From JBBRHQ01 sp963815645 (GTDB lineage: Bacteria > Actinomycetota > Thermoleophilia > Solirubrobacterales > 70-9): DNA of 64,000 nucleotides. A program made the position numbers and the translations under genes. The DNA lies in assembly GCA_963815645.1 (NCBI GenBank), contig CAWFHL010000001.1, forward strand, positions 1,178,001 to 1,242,000. The letters run 5' to 3'. The notes below the pieces were generated by a model. That model saw nothing but the letters and a program-made list of their open reading frames with translations. It searched no databases and was not told where the DNA came from. Positions 55,961-64,000 of this stretch are shown here, piece by piece. Numbering within the stretch: the first letter of the stretch is position 1; each line of letters starts with the position of its first letter.

Positions 55961-56481
55961 CCGCCTTGCCCCCGGCCCACCCGGCGGCAGCCGTTCCGCT
56001 TGGGCTTGACCCGGTGGAGGCGCAGCGTCCCGCCCGGGGTCAGCGCCCTGTCCTGCCCGATCAGGACCACACGCAGCTTGTAGCGGCCGGGAGGAGCGGG
56101 CTTGCCGTGGCCGTCGCGGCCGTCCCAATGGAAGGTGGCGAACCTGTAGCGCTTCAGAAAGCGATCCCTGACCAGGGTGCGGACCAGGGCCCCGTGAGGA
56201 TCGACGATCTGCACGTTGGCGTGATCGGAGCGGGTGACGCGGAAGCGGATCCGGCCGTTGTCTGCAAGGCAATCCCCGTTCGGGCTGAACGCCGTCACGT
56301 GCCTGACCTTTCCGCCGGGGCTGACGAAGGCATGGCCGAAGGTCACCTTGTCGAGGATCAGCGGCTCGCGCTTTAAGCGCTGCGCATAGGCGAAGGCGCC
56401 GACTGTCGCCAGCAGCAGAAGCGCGAAGACGACCGGCGCGATGGCACGGGTGAGCGTCGCGCGATCGTCTGCGGGCTCCAC
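55957..56481 (-). CDS. membrane-anchored FlgD Ig-like domain protein
   Basis: 174 residues from ATG 56481. One N-terminal helix (IAPVVFALLLLATVGAFAYA), then an exterior domain with VTAFSPNGDCLADNGRIRFR, ANVQIVDPHGALVRTLV, FHWDGRDGHGKPAPPGRYKL and VVLIGQDRALTPGGTLRLH. The FSPNGD and WDGRDxxGxPxPxGxY patterns are those of the FlgD/CHU_C-type immunoglobulin-like fold. Two Cys (GDC and NGC) may bridge. Role in the locus is unknown; its fixed overlap with the ligase suggests partnership in exporting or anchoring the polymer. Confidence 0.78.
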   Translation of the reverse strand: MEPADDRATLTRAIAPVVFALLLLATVGAFAYAQRLKREPLILDKVTFGHAFVSPGGKVRHVTAFSPNGDCLADNGRIRFRVTRSDHANVQIVDPHGALVRTLVRDRFLKRYRFATFHWDGRDGHGKPAPPGRYKLRVVLIGQDRALTPGGTLRLHRVKPKRNGCRRVGRGQGG

Positions 56482-56530
56482 GGGCGGGTCACATTACCCG
56501 CGGCAGGGGAGCAGCCGCGGGGTCCTCGGC

Positions 56531-57277
56531 TCAGCTCGAGGCGCGGTCCTCGCCGACCACCACGGCCACCTCGGCGCTGGCCGCGGAGGCGGCGATCTCC
56601 TTGGTCATCAGCCTCAGCTTGGGAATCTCGAGGGCCCTCGAGATTGCCCGCGCCTCCGGCCCGCGCCCGCGACGGTACATGACGACGCTCTTGGCGAAGC
56701 TGGAGGGTGTGTTGGTGACCGCATCGAGCGTGTAGCCCTTGCGGTCGAGCTTGTCCCCGTAGCGCCCCGCGAGTCCGGAGACCGCCGTGCCATTGAGGAC
56801 GGAGACCTTGATGTTCTTGGGCTGCAGCGAGGAACTCGTTTTCGTCGTCTTGCCGTGCTTGCCGTCGTCGCCGAGGAAGTGGGTGGCGGCGTAGGCGACG
56901 CCGCCGCCGAGGACGATCACCGCAACGGCGATCAGGGCCAGGTACCGGGGCTCGGGCAGCGCCGCCCGAATCCTCTCCGTCCGGGTCAGTTCCGGCAGCC
57001 CCGCATCGCGGCGCTCGCGGCGCACGTCCCGTTTCGAGATCGCCTCCTGCTCGGCCTGGCGAGCCTGCTCGATCTCACGCAGCTCCTCGGCCCTGGAGGC
57101 GGCCAGCTCCGAAGTTGCCTCCTTCGCCTGGGCGTCGCGCTCCGGGGCGCTCCCCGCCCACTCGCGGAGGCGACGGATGTCACGTCCCTGCGTGAACTGG
57201 AGGAGGATCAGTAGGGCGAGGCCGACGAAGGCGATCAGGCCGGCGTAGGAGCCCACCTGCCGCGCTATCTCGAGCAA
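56531..57277 (-). CDS. membrane protein with LytR C-terminal (LytR_C) domain
   Basis: 248 residues from TTG 57277 behind GAGAGAG. Two membrane helices (GLIAFVGLALLILLQF and YLALIAVAVIVLGGGVAYAA) flank a 100-residue charged, coiled-coil-like cytoplasmic stretch (RAEELREIEQARQAEQEAIS). The exterior C-terminal domain, IKVSVLNGTAVSGLAGRYGD and YTLDAVTNTPSSFAKSVVMY, is LytR_C. It lacks the LCP catalytic domain, so it is not the wall-polymer ligase itself, but LytR_C proteins accompany wall-polymer attachment. The frame remains open upstream to 57457 but that part is not protein-like. Confidence 0.82.
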   Translation of the reverse strand: MLEIARQVGSYAGLIAFVGLALLILLQFTQGRDIRRLREWAGSAPERDAQAKEATSELAASRAEELREIEQARQAEQEAISKRDVRRERRDAGLPELTRTERIRAALPEPRYLALIAVAVIVLGGGVAYAATHFLGDDGKHGKTTKTSSSLQPKNIKVSVLNGTAVSGLAGRYGDKLDRKGYTLDAVTNTPSSFAKSVVMYRRGRGPEARAISRALEIPKLRLMTKEIAASAASAEVAVVVGEDRASS

Positions 57278-57374
57278 GGCTCTCTCACGCGTCTTGGCCC
57301 GGGATCGGTGTTTGTGGGCGGGGCGGCGATCGGCGGATGTTAAAAGGGCCGGGGGACCGCAGGCCCAGAAGGGC

Positions 57375-59267
57375 TCAATTGTCGTGGGCGACGGGCGCTG
57401 CCTCCCCACCCGGGGCCGTGACCATCGCCACGACCGTCTCGGAAAGGTTTGCCTCATCCCCGGCGAGGATCAACTCCTCCAGACCGTTGATCGTCTCCTC
57501 CAGCCAGTCGGGGTCGACCGGGTTCTGCCGGACGGCGCGCAGGATCCTCTTCGCGGCGGTTGGCTGGGAGCGCTCACCGCTGCCGAACAGGACCTCGTGG
57601 AGCTTCTCGCCCGGCCTCGGCCCGGTGAACTCGACCGCGATGTCGCGCTCGGGCTCGTACCCGGCGAGCCGGATCATGTTGTGGGCGAGGTCGACGATCC
57701 TCACCGGCTCCCCCATGTCGAGCACGAAGACCTCTCCCTTCCCGGCGCCGATGTCACCGGCGCGGATCACCAGCTGCACCGCCTCCGGGATGGTCATGAA
57801 GTAGCGGGTCATCTCGGGATGGGTGACGGTGACCGGGCCGCCACGCTCGATCTGGCTGCGGAAGATCGGCACGACGCTCCCGGAGGAGGCGAGGACGTTG
57901 CCGAAGCGGACGCTGCCGAAGCGGGTGTGGGGATGACGGTTGCCCGCCATCTCGATGATCCACTCCGCCATCGCCTTCGACGCCCCCATCACGGTTTGCG
58001 GGTTGACCGCCTTGTCGGTGGAGACGAGAACGAAGCGCTCGGCCTTCGAAGCAGCGGCCGTCTCCGCGGTTATCCGCGTCGCCACGGCGTTGTTGCGGAT
58101 CGCCTCCAGCGGGTTGGATTCCATCAGCGGCACGTGCTTGTAGGCGGCGGCGTGGAAGACCACCGCGGGCTTGAAGCGCTGCATCACCTCCAGCATCCGG
58201 GCCGGCTCCTTGCAGTCAGCCAGCACCGACTCGGCCCGGGTGAAGTGGCGCTCCTCGACCATCTCACGGTCGATCAGGAAGAGGTTGGCCTCGGCGTGGT
58301 CGAGCATCACCAGCAGCCGCGGCCCGACCCGAGCGATCTGCCGGCAGAGCTCGGAGCCGATCGAGCCCCCGGCGCCGGTGACCATCACCACCCGGTCCTC
58401 CAGATAGGCGCCGACCCGGTCGAGCTCGACCACGACGGGGTCGCGGCCGAGCACGTCCTCGACCTGCACCTCGCGCAGTTGGCGGTTGAGCTGGACGCCG
58501 CCGCGAAGCAACTCGAACACGGTCGGCAGGGTGAGGACGCGGATCTCCCGTTCGCGGCAGGCTGCGACCACCTTGGCTCTCAGGGTTCCCGGCGCCGAAG
58601 GGATCGCGATCGCCACCTCGTCCGGCTCGGTCTCGTCGAGGATCGCGTCGATCTCGTCCGTCGAGCCGAGCACCTTGAGCCCGAGCATCCTCATCCCGCG
58701 CTTGCGAGGGTCGTCGTCGATGAAGCCGATCGCCGCCTTCCCGAGGTTGGGGTTGAGCTGCAGCTCCCGCACCACCATCTGACCTCCGGACCCGGCGCCG
58801 ACGACCAGCACCTCCGGACCGATCGGGATCCGAGCGCCCCGTTCGGGGCGCTCGACCACCAGCCGGACCGCCAGCCGGGCGCCGATCAGAAGCACCAGGG
58901 TGAGGATGAAGTCGGTGACCACGACCGATCGCGGCAGGTTGTAGTCGAACGGCTTGACCACCGTGAAGACGAGGACCATGACGAGGCTGGCAACGGCCAC
59001 CGCGCGGAGGATTCCCGGGTAGTCGCGGGCGGTCACGTAGCGCCACCACTTCTGGTAGTGGCCGAAGGCGAAGAAGATCGCCACCTTGCCGATCGCGACG
59101 AAGGCGATCGACTGCACCAGCAGGGTCGTGTAGCGATCGGGGATGCCGTGCCGGTCGTCGAGGAAGCGAAGCTTGAAGGCGCAGAAGAACGCGAGCGCGA
59201 CGAGCAGCGCGTCCGCCGCCATCTGCATCGTCCGCGCGCGGTACACGGGGTGGTTCAGCCGGTGCAT
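57375..59267 (-). CDS. CapD/WbpM-like nucleotide-sugar 4,6-dehydratase/epimerase
   Basis: 630 residues from ATG 59267. Four N-terminal membrane helices (LLVALAFFCAFKLRFL onward), a first Rossmann domain (EVLVVGAGSGGQMVVRELQL), and a second SDR domain with VVMVTGAGGSIGSELCRQIA, PAVVFHAAAYKHVPLMESNP, LVSTDKAVNPQTVMGASKA and VRFGNVLASSGSVVPIFR. The SDR catalytic Tyr position reads Met in VMGASK, as in the UDP-GlcNAc 4,6-dehydratases of the WbpM/FlaA1 group that use a non-Tyr residue. Makes a modified UDP-HexNAc for the polysaccharide. First gene of the minus operon, divergent from the sugar transferase at 59389. In-frame ATGs upstream to 59522 exist. Confidence 0.9.
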   Translation of the reverse strand: MHRLNHPVYRARTMQMAADALLVALAFFCAFKLRFLDDRHGIPDRYTTLLVQSIAFVAIGKVAIFFAFGHYQKWWRYVTARDYPGILRAVAVASLVMVLVFTVVKPFDYNLPRSVVVTDFILTLVLLIGARLAVRLVVERPERGARIPIGPEVLVVGAGSGGQMVVRELQLNPNLGKAAIGFIDDDPRKRGMRMLGLKVLGSTDEIDAILDETEPDEVAIAIPSAPGTLRAKVVAACREREIRVLTLPTVFELLRGGVQLNRQLREVQVEDVLGRDPVVVELDRVGAYLEDRVVMVTGAGGSIGSELCRQIARVGPRLLVMLDHAEANLFLIDREMVEERHFTRAESVLADCKEPARMLEVMQRFKPAVVFHAAAYKHVPLMESNPLEAIRNNAVATRITAETAAASKAERFVLVSTDKAVNPQTVMGASKAMAEWIIEMAGNRHPHTRFGSVRFGNVLASSGSVVPIFRSQIERGGPVTVTHPEMTRYFMTIPEAVQLVIRAGDIGAGKGEVFVLDMGEPVRIVDLAHNMIRLAGYEPERDIAVEFTGPRPGEKLHEVLFGSGERSQPTAAKRILRAVRQNPVDPDWLEETINGLEELILAGDEANLSETVVAMVTAPGGEAAPVAHDN

Positions 59268-59308
59268 GGGGCTGGCCGATTGTATTACCGACCCCCGATA
59301 AGGCGAAA

Positions 59309-59339
59309 GAATTCTCCCGAATCGGAAGTGGGAGAATTC
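59309..59339. promoter_or_regulatory. palindrome in the divergent polysaccharide promoter region
   Basis: Perfect 10-bp arms GAATTCTCCC and GGGAGAATTC with an 11-base spacer, unusually AT-rich for this genome. It lies midway between the starts of the epimerase (-) and the priming transferase (+), a good place for a dimeric regulator controlling both. Confidence 0.65.
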
Positions 59340-59388
59340 CTGAGGGCGAGGGCCCGGCGGGAAGCGGATGATATGACGCATCTCGGAC

Positions 59389-60892
59389 ATGGTTGAGAAA
59401 GGAAGGCTGGCCCTGGGGCCATCGGACGCGATCAGCGCGGAGAGCTCGCCGGAGCCCGCGGCGCGGCTGAGTGCGCTCGAGTCGCGGGAGCCGCAAGGGC
59501 TCGTCGCCAGCCGGCCCCGCAACCGGGACTACGTTCTGCGCCGGCTCCTGCTGGCGATTGACCTGTCGGGAATCCTGCTGGCAATGCTGGTCTCGTTGTC
59601 GGTGGCGTCCGATCGCTCCGAACCAGCGAAGATCACCCTGCTGCTGGTTCCCACGCTGCTGGTCTGGGCGCTGTTGCTGCGCAGTTACGGACTCTACGAG
59701 CGGCAGGTGCGAAGGACCGAGGCTTCGATCCTCGATGACGTCGCGCCGCTTTTCCACGCCGTGGTGCTCGGGACGCTCGCCACATGGCTCTTCTCCAAGC
59801 TCATTCTGGGGAGCGAGCGGCTGGCGATGACGGAGCTCTTGGTCTTCGCCGTTGTGGCAATCGTCCTGATTAGCGTGCTGCGCTCGGTAGCGGTGCGGTT
59901 GCACCTCCGGGCGCAGGGGCCGGAGGAGGTGGTGCTGGCCGCTTGCGGTGAGACCGTCGAGCGCCTGAGCAGGATCTTCTCCTGCCACCCCGAGTACGGG
60001 CTGCACCTGCGCTGCGTGATCGATCCTGGCGCCGAACCGGATCAGCCGCCCGGCTCGAGGCCCGCGGGAGACCTGGACCGGATGATCGAGGATCGAGAGA
60101 TAGACCGGCTGATGGTCCAGCCGGGGCCGGGCATGGAGATCGACGAGATCGTCCGCCTGATGCGCCTCTGCCACCGCAACCTGATTCGCTTCAGCAGTCG
60201 TGCCGGCGAATCGGCAGACGCTGAATCCCGGAGCCGAGATCGATCGAATAGAAGGGCTGGGGGTGCTCGTCTATCACCCGCCGATGCTCTCCCCCTCCTC
60301 CCGGGTTCTGAAGCGTTCCGTCGATATCGTCACTTCCGCGCTCGCCTTGGTCCTGTTCGCCCCCCTGATGCCCGTCATCGCCCTGGCGATCAGGCTGGAT
60401 TCACGCGGCCCGATCCTCTTCAAACAGGCTCGGGTCGGAAGGTACGGCTGCCACTTTCGGCTGCTCAAGTTCCGCACCATGGTCATCGAGGCAGACCAGA
60501 TGGTGGACGGGTTGATGGCTCAGAGCAAGGATCCCGACTGCCTCTCACTTTCCCAGGATCCCCGAGTCACGCGTGTGGGTCGATTCCTCCGCATCACCAG
60601 CCTCGACGAGATCCCCCAGCTCTGGAATGTCCTCATCGGCGACATGAGCCTCGTGGGGCCCAGGCCCTTGCCTGAGAGGGACGATCGCAAGATCAAGGGT
60701 TGGTCTAGGCACCGGCTCGACCTGCGGCCTGGCTTGACGGGGCCGTGGCAGGTGTTGGGCAGGAACAACATCCCATTTCGAGAGATGGTCGACATCGACA
60801 ACGACTATGCCGCAGGTTGGTCGCTCTGGGGGGACATTCGGCTGATCCTGCGAACCGTGCCGGCAGTCGCCTCCCGCCGCGGCTCCAACTGA
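59389..60892 (+). CDS. polyprenyl-phosphate sugar transferase, large WbaP/WcaJ type (frameshifted)
   Basis: About 500 residues from ATG 59389. N-terminal membrane helices (LLLAIDLSGILLAMLVSLSV, ITLLLVPTLLVWALLLRSYG), a CoA-binding-like Rossmann domain (EVVLAACGETVERLSRIF), then the catalytic part: VLKRSVDIVTSALALVLFAP, LAIRLDSRGPILFKQARVG, LLKFRTM, RFLRITSLDEIPQLWNVL, MSLVGPRPLPERD and GLTGPWQVLGRNNIPF. A +1 shift near 60203 splits CHRNLIRFS from VVPANRQTLNPGAEIDRI. Second priming transferase of this locus; it may start a different polymer from the short enzyme at 49018. Confidence 0.9.
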
Positions 60893-60951
60893 GCCCGCCG
60901 CTTCTCCCTAAGATGTAACTCGCCCGCAGCAGGACCGGCCGGCGCCCGCTC

Positions 60952-61626
60952 ATGATCATCCTCGCCAGCATCACCGACAAGGTCGTCGAGCCGATCGTCA
61001 ACGTCGCCACCGACTTCATCAGCTCCACCGGGCTGCCCGCGGTCTTCGTCCTGATGGCCCTCGAGTCGGCCTGCATCCCGGTTCCGAGCGAGGCGATCAT
61101 GCTGTTCGCCGGCTTCAGCGTCTCCAACGGGGACCTGACCATGTTCGGGATCGTCACCGCCGGCGTGCTCGGCAACCTGGTCGGCTCCTGGATCGCCTAC
61201 GCCGCGGGCTACTACGGCCGTCTCGAGCTCCTCGAGCGCCACCACGTCCTCCACGTCAACCCCAAGCACCTGCGCTGGGCCGAAAGCTGGTTCGAGCGCC
61301 ACGGCGAGGCCACCGTGTTCTTCACCCGGATGCTGCCGATCATCCGCACCTTCATCTCGCTGCCGGCCGGGGTGGCACGAATGCCTTTCTGGCGCTTCAC
61401 CGCGTTCACGCTGGCCGGTTGCGTGCCCTGGGTGCTGATGCTCGCGATCATCGGCCGCGCGGTCGGCGATAACTGGGAGCAGTGGCGGCACAACCTCGCC
61501 TACCTCGACTACGTCATCCTTGCTGCCGTCATCGGCCTGATCGGCTACTTGATCGTCAAGCGTCAGCGAGGTGGAGGATCAGGAGAGGAGGAGGCGCCCG
61601 AGCCTGCCCGCGCCGGCAGGGCTTGA
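60952..61626 (+). CDS. DedA family membrane protein
   Basis: 224 residues from ATG 60952. GLPAVFVLMALESACIPVPS then EAIMLFAGF, and FFTRMLPIIRTFISLPAGVA are DedA hallmarks; five or six hydrophobic segments and a Gly/Glu-rich C-terminal tail. DedA proteins are proposed lipid-carrier flippases, and some handle undecaprenyl phosphate. Its stop overlaps the uppP start, which supports that role here. Confidence 0.9.
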   Translation: MIILASITDKVVEPIVNVATDFISSTGLPAVFVLMALESACIPVPSEAIMLFAGFSVSNGDLTMFGIVTAGVLGNLVGSWIAYAAGYYGRLELLERHHVLHVNPKHLRWAESWFERHGEATVFFTRMLPIIRTFISLPAGVARMPFWRFTAFTLAGCVPWVLMLAIIGRAVGDNWEQWRHNLAYLDYVILAAVIGLIGYLIVKRQRGGGSGEEEAPEPARAGRA

Positions 61627-62498
61627 GCGCGGATCCGAGAGCTGCAATCTCGGCGCGGCGAGCCATCGCGTTGGGCGCCATTGAAGGACCAACCGAGCTG
61701 TTGCCCGTCTCCAGCTCCGCTCACATCGTCCTCCTTCCCTGGCTAGCCGGTTGGAAATGGGGCGAACTCGACCCAGAGGTGCGCAAGAGCTTCGAAGTCG
61801 CGCTTCATGCCGGCGCCGCGGCAGCCTTGCTGATCGGGCAGCGCCGTGTGATCGCCAACGAGCTGCGGGCCTTCGACCTTCGCCGTGCGTCGGTGCTCGC
61901 GCTGTCCTTCCTGCCGGCCGCAATCGTCGGTTACGTTTGGGAGCGGCCGATCGAACGGCGGCTGGGAGGCCCGAGGGCGACGGCGACAGGTCTTCTGGTC
62001 GGCGCCGGACTGATGGTTGCTGCGGACACACGGCCACAGCTTCGCGGGCGAGGCGAGGCAGGTCTGCGCGACGGCCTTGCGCTCGGACTAGCCCAGGCGG
62101 CGGCCCTGGCACCAGGCGTCTCCCGCAACGGCGCTACGCTCGCCGCTGCCCGCTGGCGCCGATTCTCACGAGATCAGGCGAACCTCCTCTCGCGGACTGT
62201 TGCGCTGCCGATCATCGTTGGTGCAAGCGCGCTCAAGGGGGGGCGCCTTCGTGCCCGGGGCATTCCGCCAGAAGTACGTCGCTCCATCGCGATCGGCGCC
62301 ATCAGCTCTTTTGCCTCGACCCTCGCCTCGCAGCGTTTGATCCGGCTGGTGGAGCGTGACCGGGCCCTGTGGCCCTATGCGGCCTACCGGGTGGTCCTGG
62401 CGGGGGTCGTCCTGAGCCGCCTTCGGCGAGGGCAGCGACCGGCGGCTGATGTTGAATCGAGGCCGATGGCGACCGTCAGCCTCGAGGGGGTCGGATGA
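61623..62498 (+). CDS. uppP: undecaprenyl-diphosphatase UppP/BacA
   Basis: 291 residues from TTG 61623, overlapping the DedA stop as TTGA. Recycles undecaprenyl pyrophosphate. Both catalytic regions are present: GAIEGPTELLPVSSSAHIVL (E-x3-P-x-SSxxH) and LAPGVSRNGATLAAARW (PGxSRxxxT with the conserved Arg; the usual SRSG is SRNG). Hydrophobic helices throughout. The open frame upstream of 61623 is DedA shadow sequence. Coupled to purM by ATGA overlap. Confidence 0.92.
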   Translation: MSADPRAAISARRAIALGAIEGPTELLPVSSSAHIVLLPWLAGWKWGELDPEVRKSFEVALHAGAAAALLIGQRRVIANELRAFDLRRASVLALSFLPAAIVGYVWERPIERRLGGPRATATGLLVGAGLMVAADTRPQLRGRGEAGLRDGLALGLAQAAALAPGVSRNGATLAAARWRRFSRDQANLLSRTVALPIIVGASALKGGRLRARGIPPEVRRSIAIGAISSFASTLASQRLIRLVERDRALWPYAAYRVVLAGVVLSRLRRGQRPAADVESRPMATVSLEGVG

Positions 62499-63556
62499 AC
62501 GGGGAAGCCTATGCCCGAGCTGGCGTGGACCAGAGCGCCGCCGACGCCGCCGTGGCTGCTCTGGTCGCGGCGCTCGCCTCGATCGATTTGGGGCGGCCAT
62601 CACGCCAGGTTTCCCTCCCCGGCCACTACGCAAGCGTGATCCGGCTCGACGAGGCCACCGGCATTGCTCTCTCCACCGACGGGGTCGGCACGAAGCTGCT
62701 GATCGCCGAGCAGCTGGGCCGCTTCGACACCGTCGGAATCGACTGTGTCGCGATGAACGTCAACGACGTCATCTGTGTCGGGGCGGAGCCACTGGCGATG
62801 CTCGACTACATCGCGATGGAACAGGCCGACCCGCAAACGTGCGAGGAGATCGGCAAGGGGCTTGCCCGCGGCGCAGAGCTCGCCGGCATTGAGATCCCGG
62901 GGGGCGAGCTTGCCCAGCTCGGCGAGATGGTCCGGGGCTTCGACATAGCCGGCGCCTGCTTCGGGACGGTCCGCCTTGAGGCGATCATCGACGGGTCGAA
63001 GATCAGACCGGGCGATCCCGTGATCGGCCTTCCTTCGTCGGGCCTTCATTCAAACGGCTACACGCTCGCCCGCCAAGCGCTGGCCGGGATTCCCCTCGAC
63101 GACGACCGGCTCGGACGGCCGCTTGGAGAGATCTTGCTCGAGCCGACCGAAATCTACGTCAAGCCCGTTCTCGCGCTGCTGCGTTCCGAGGTCGAGGTCC
63201 GTGGCCTCGCTCACATCACCTCCGGCGGGCTCGAGAACCTGCTCCGGCTCCGGGCCGAGGTCGGATATGAGATCGACGACCCGCTGTCGCCTCAGCCGAT
63301 ATTCGAGTTGATCCGGGAGCGGGCCTCCGTTCCGGAGGAGGAGATGTACGAGGTCTTCAACATGGGCTGCGGCTTCTGCTGCGTGGTCGCGCCTGAGCAC
63401 GAGGAAGCGGCGCTGGAGCTTCTCCGCGGCCACTATCCGGAGGCTAGGCGGATCGGCCGGGCGGCTGCCGGGGACCGGGCGGTGCGCCGCGGCGCCGGCT
63501 CAAATGGCCAACGCTCACCCAAGACTCGTCAACGACTGGGCGAAACAGCCGACTGA
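62495..63556 (+). CDS. purM: phosphoribosylformylglycinamidine cyclo-ligase PurM
   Basis: 353 residues from ATG 62495, overlapping uppP. AIR synthetase, step 5 of the purine pathway. GIALSTDGVGTKLLIAEQLG, VAMNVNDVICVGAEPLAMLD, VIGLPSSGLHSNGYTLARQA and MYEVFNMGCGFCCVV are standard PurM text. The domain ends near residue 330; a short basic Ser/Arg tail follows. It is 43 kb from the other pur genes in this window and tied to an envelope gene pair instead. Confidence 0.95.
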   Translation: MNGEAYARAGVDQSAADAAVAALVAALASIDLGRPSRQVSLPGHYASVIRLDEATGIALSTDGVGTKLLIAEQLGRFDTVGIDCVAMNVNDVICVGAEPLAMLDYIAMEQADPQTCEEIGKGLARGAELAGIEIPGGELAQLGEMVRGFDIAGACFGTVRLEAIIDGSKIRPGDPVIGLPSSGLHSNGYTLARQALAGIPLDDDRLGRPLGEILLEPTEIYVKPVLALLRSEVEVRGLAHITSGGLENLLRLRAEVGYEIDDPLSPQPIFELIRERASVPEEEMYEVFNMGCGFCCVVAPEHEEAALELLRGHYPEARRIGRAAAGDRAVRRGAGSNGQRSPKTRQRLGETAD

Positions 63557-64000
63557 GCGTAGGGTGACGAGCCCCATGGCGGTTGGTAGAAGTCCTTGAC
63601 GTCGTGAAGCGAGAACGGCACGGCGTTCTCGCCACGGTAGCGGGCCCTGACCAGAGTCCGTGGCCCGACGCCCCGCGCCTGCCAACGACGCCGTCGAATA
63701 TCCCGCTGCTGTTTGCCGGTGCGAGTCAACCTTGTGCCATCCCCGCTTGGTACGGATCTGGATCCGCACGGCCCGCCCTTGCTGTCGGCGTGCGGCCCCA
63801 GAAGGAGAAGCCGTGCCCGCTTGAAGGCGACGAAGGGGAAGCGAAACGCTGCATCACCTTCTTCGGCCGATCCATGGCGAGCGTCGCGCCCCGAAAGTAG
63901 AGCCCTGACTGGAGCTAGAACGCCATTCGGTGGGCCTCGTCGCGGAGCGGAACCAGAAGAAGTGGCTGACGCCGGCCCGCCAGGCACGAAATAGCGCCTC
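63557..64000. other. unassigned sequence downstream of purM
   Basis: About 440 bases to the window edge. Open frames exist on both strands (for example 63583-63900 plus and 63529-63987 minus), but none has recognisable motifs or a ribosome site. Composition is somewhat lower in GC than the neighbours. I call no gene here. Confidence 0.25.

Noticed and set aside
54416..56272. A 618-residue frame for the O-antigen ligase
   Set aside because: The part before TTG 55960 is a shadow of the FlgD-like gene on the same strand; the TTGA overlap marks the start.
63529..63987. 152-residue minus-strand frame at the window end
   Set aside because: Arg/Ser/Gly-rich, no motif and no ribosome site; looks like a chance frame in GC-rich DNA.

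Overview
The window comes from a very GC-rich bacterium (roughly 70 % G+C by eye, frequent GTG and TTG starts, many 4-base start/stop overlaps). The housekeeping set (PurS/PurQ/PurL, ClpB, a pyruvate dehydrogenase-LipB-LipA run, a double-transglycosylase wall hydrolase behind a TcpC-like anchor) best fits an actinobacterium, probably Thermoleophilia/Solirubrobacterales. That placement is inference from gene style, not from a marker gene. It is chromosomal core DNA with one small atypical patch.

Layout. 1-5.9 kb: 3' part of clpB, a membrane-anchored TcpC-like protein, a three-domain peptidoglycan hydrolase, an SRPBCC protein, a methyltransferase and a GYD protein. 5.9-19.3 kb: purine cluster purD-purE-purB, then a secreted protein, a P450 and a cupin, then purC-purS-purQ-purL-purF-purN-purH; purM is far away at 62.5 kb. 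19.3-24.4 kb: tRNA-Lys, a Tat-exported amine oxidase, and a thiamine block (thiO and a thiS-thiG fusion under a TPP riboswitch, with thiE divergent). 24.4-32.1 kb: lpdA, pdhA, pdhB, pdhC, lipB, lipA, which make the lipoylated dehydrogenase complex and its cofactor. 32.1-36.8 kb: rhomboid protease, D-Ala-D-Ala carboxypeptidase-like protein, tRNA-Ala(UGC), glutamate dehydrogenase, an acidic low-complexity protein. 36.9-39.7 kb: tRNA-Ala(CGC) followed by a lower-GC patch with a TetR regulator, a small membrane protein behind a striking palindrome, and an Asp-nucleophile hydrolase. 39.7-47.4 kb: stress protein, acylphosphatase, two MFS transporters, DUF2332, metF, a hydrolase-like protein, DUF3105. 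47.4-60.9 kb: exopolysaccharide/cell-envelope locus (two priming sugar transferases, three glycosyltransferases, flippase, O-antigen-ligase-like polymerase, UDP-sugar epimerase, LytR_C and FlgD-like proteins). 60.9-63.6 kb: DedA, UppP and purM; DedA/UppP plausibly serve the undecaprenyl-phosphate carrier used by the polysaccharide locus.

Quality warning. About fifteen conserved genes are broken by single-base frameshifts, and the great majority look like one EXTRA base, often a duplicated G or C. This is most simply a consensus-sequence error pattern rather than gene decay, so frameshifted genes are annotated as whole genes here and their protein sequences are reconstructions.

Most interesting structure: a 47-bp symmetric hairpin element present twice in intergenic DNA (15.4 kb and 52.8 kb, opposite orientation, 42/47 identical); seven perfect-phase 36-bp repeats encoding a 12-residue Ala/Val/Gly motif lying in frame with lipB; a nested 42-bp palindrome next to a TetR-linked gene; a 10-bp-arm palindrome in the divergent polysaccharide promoter region; and a ThiS-ThiG fusion whose sulfur-carrier GlyGly is internal.
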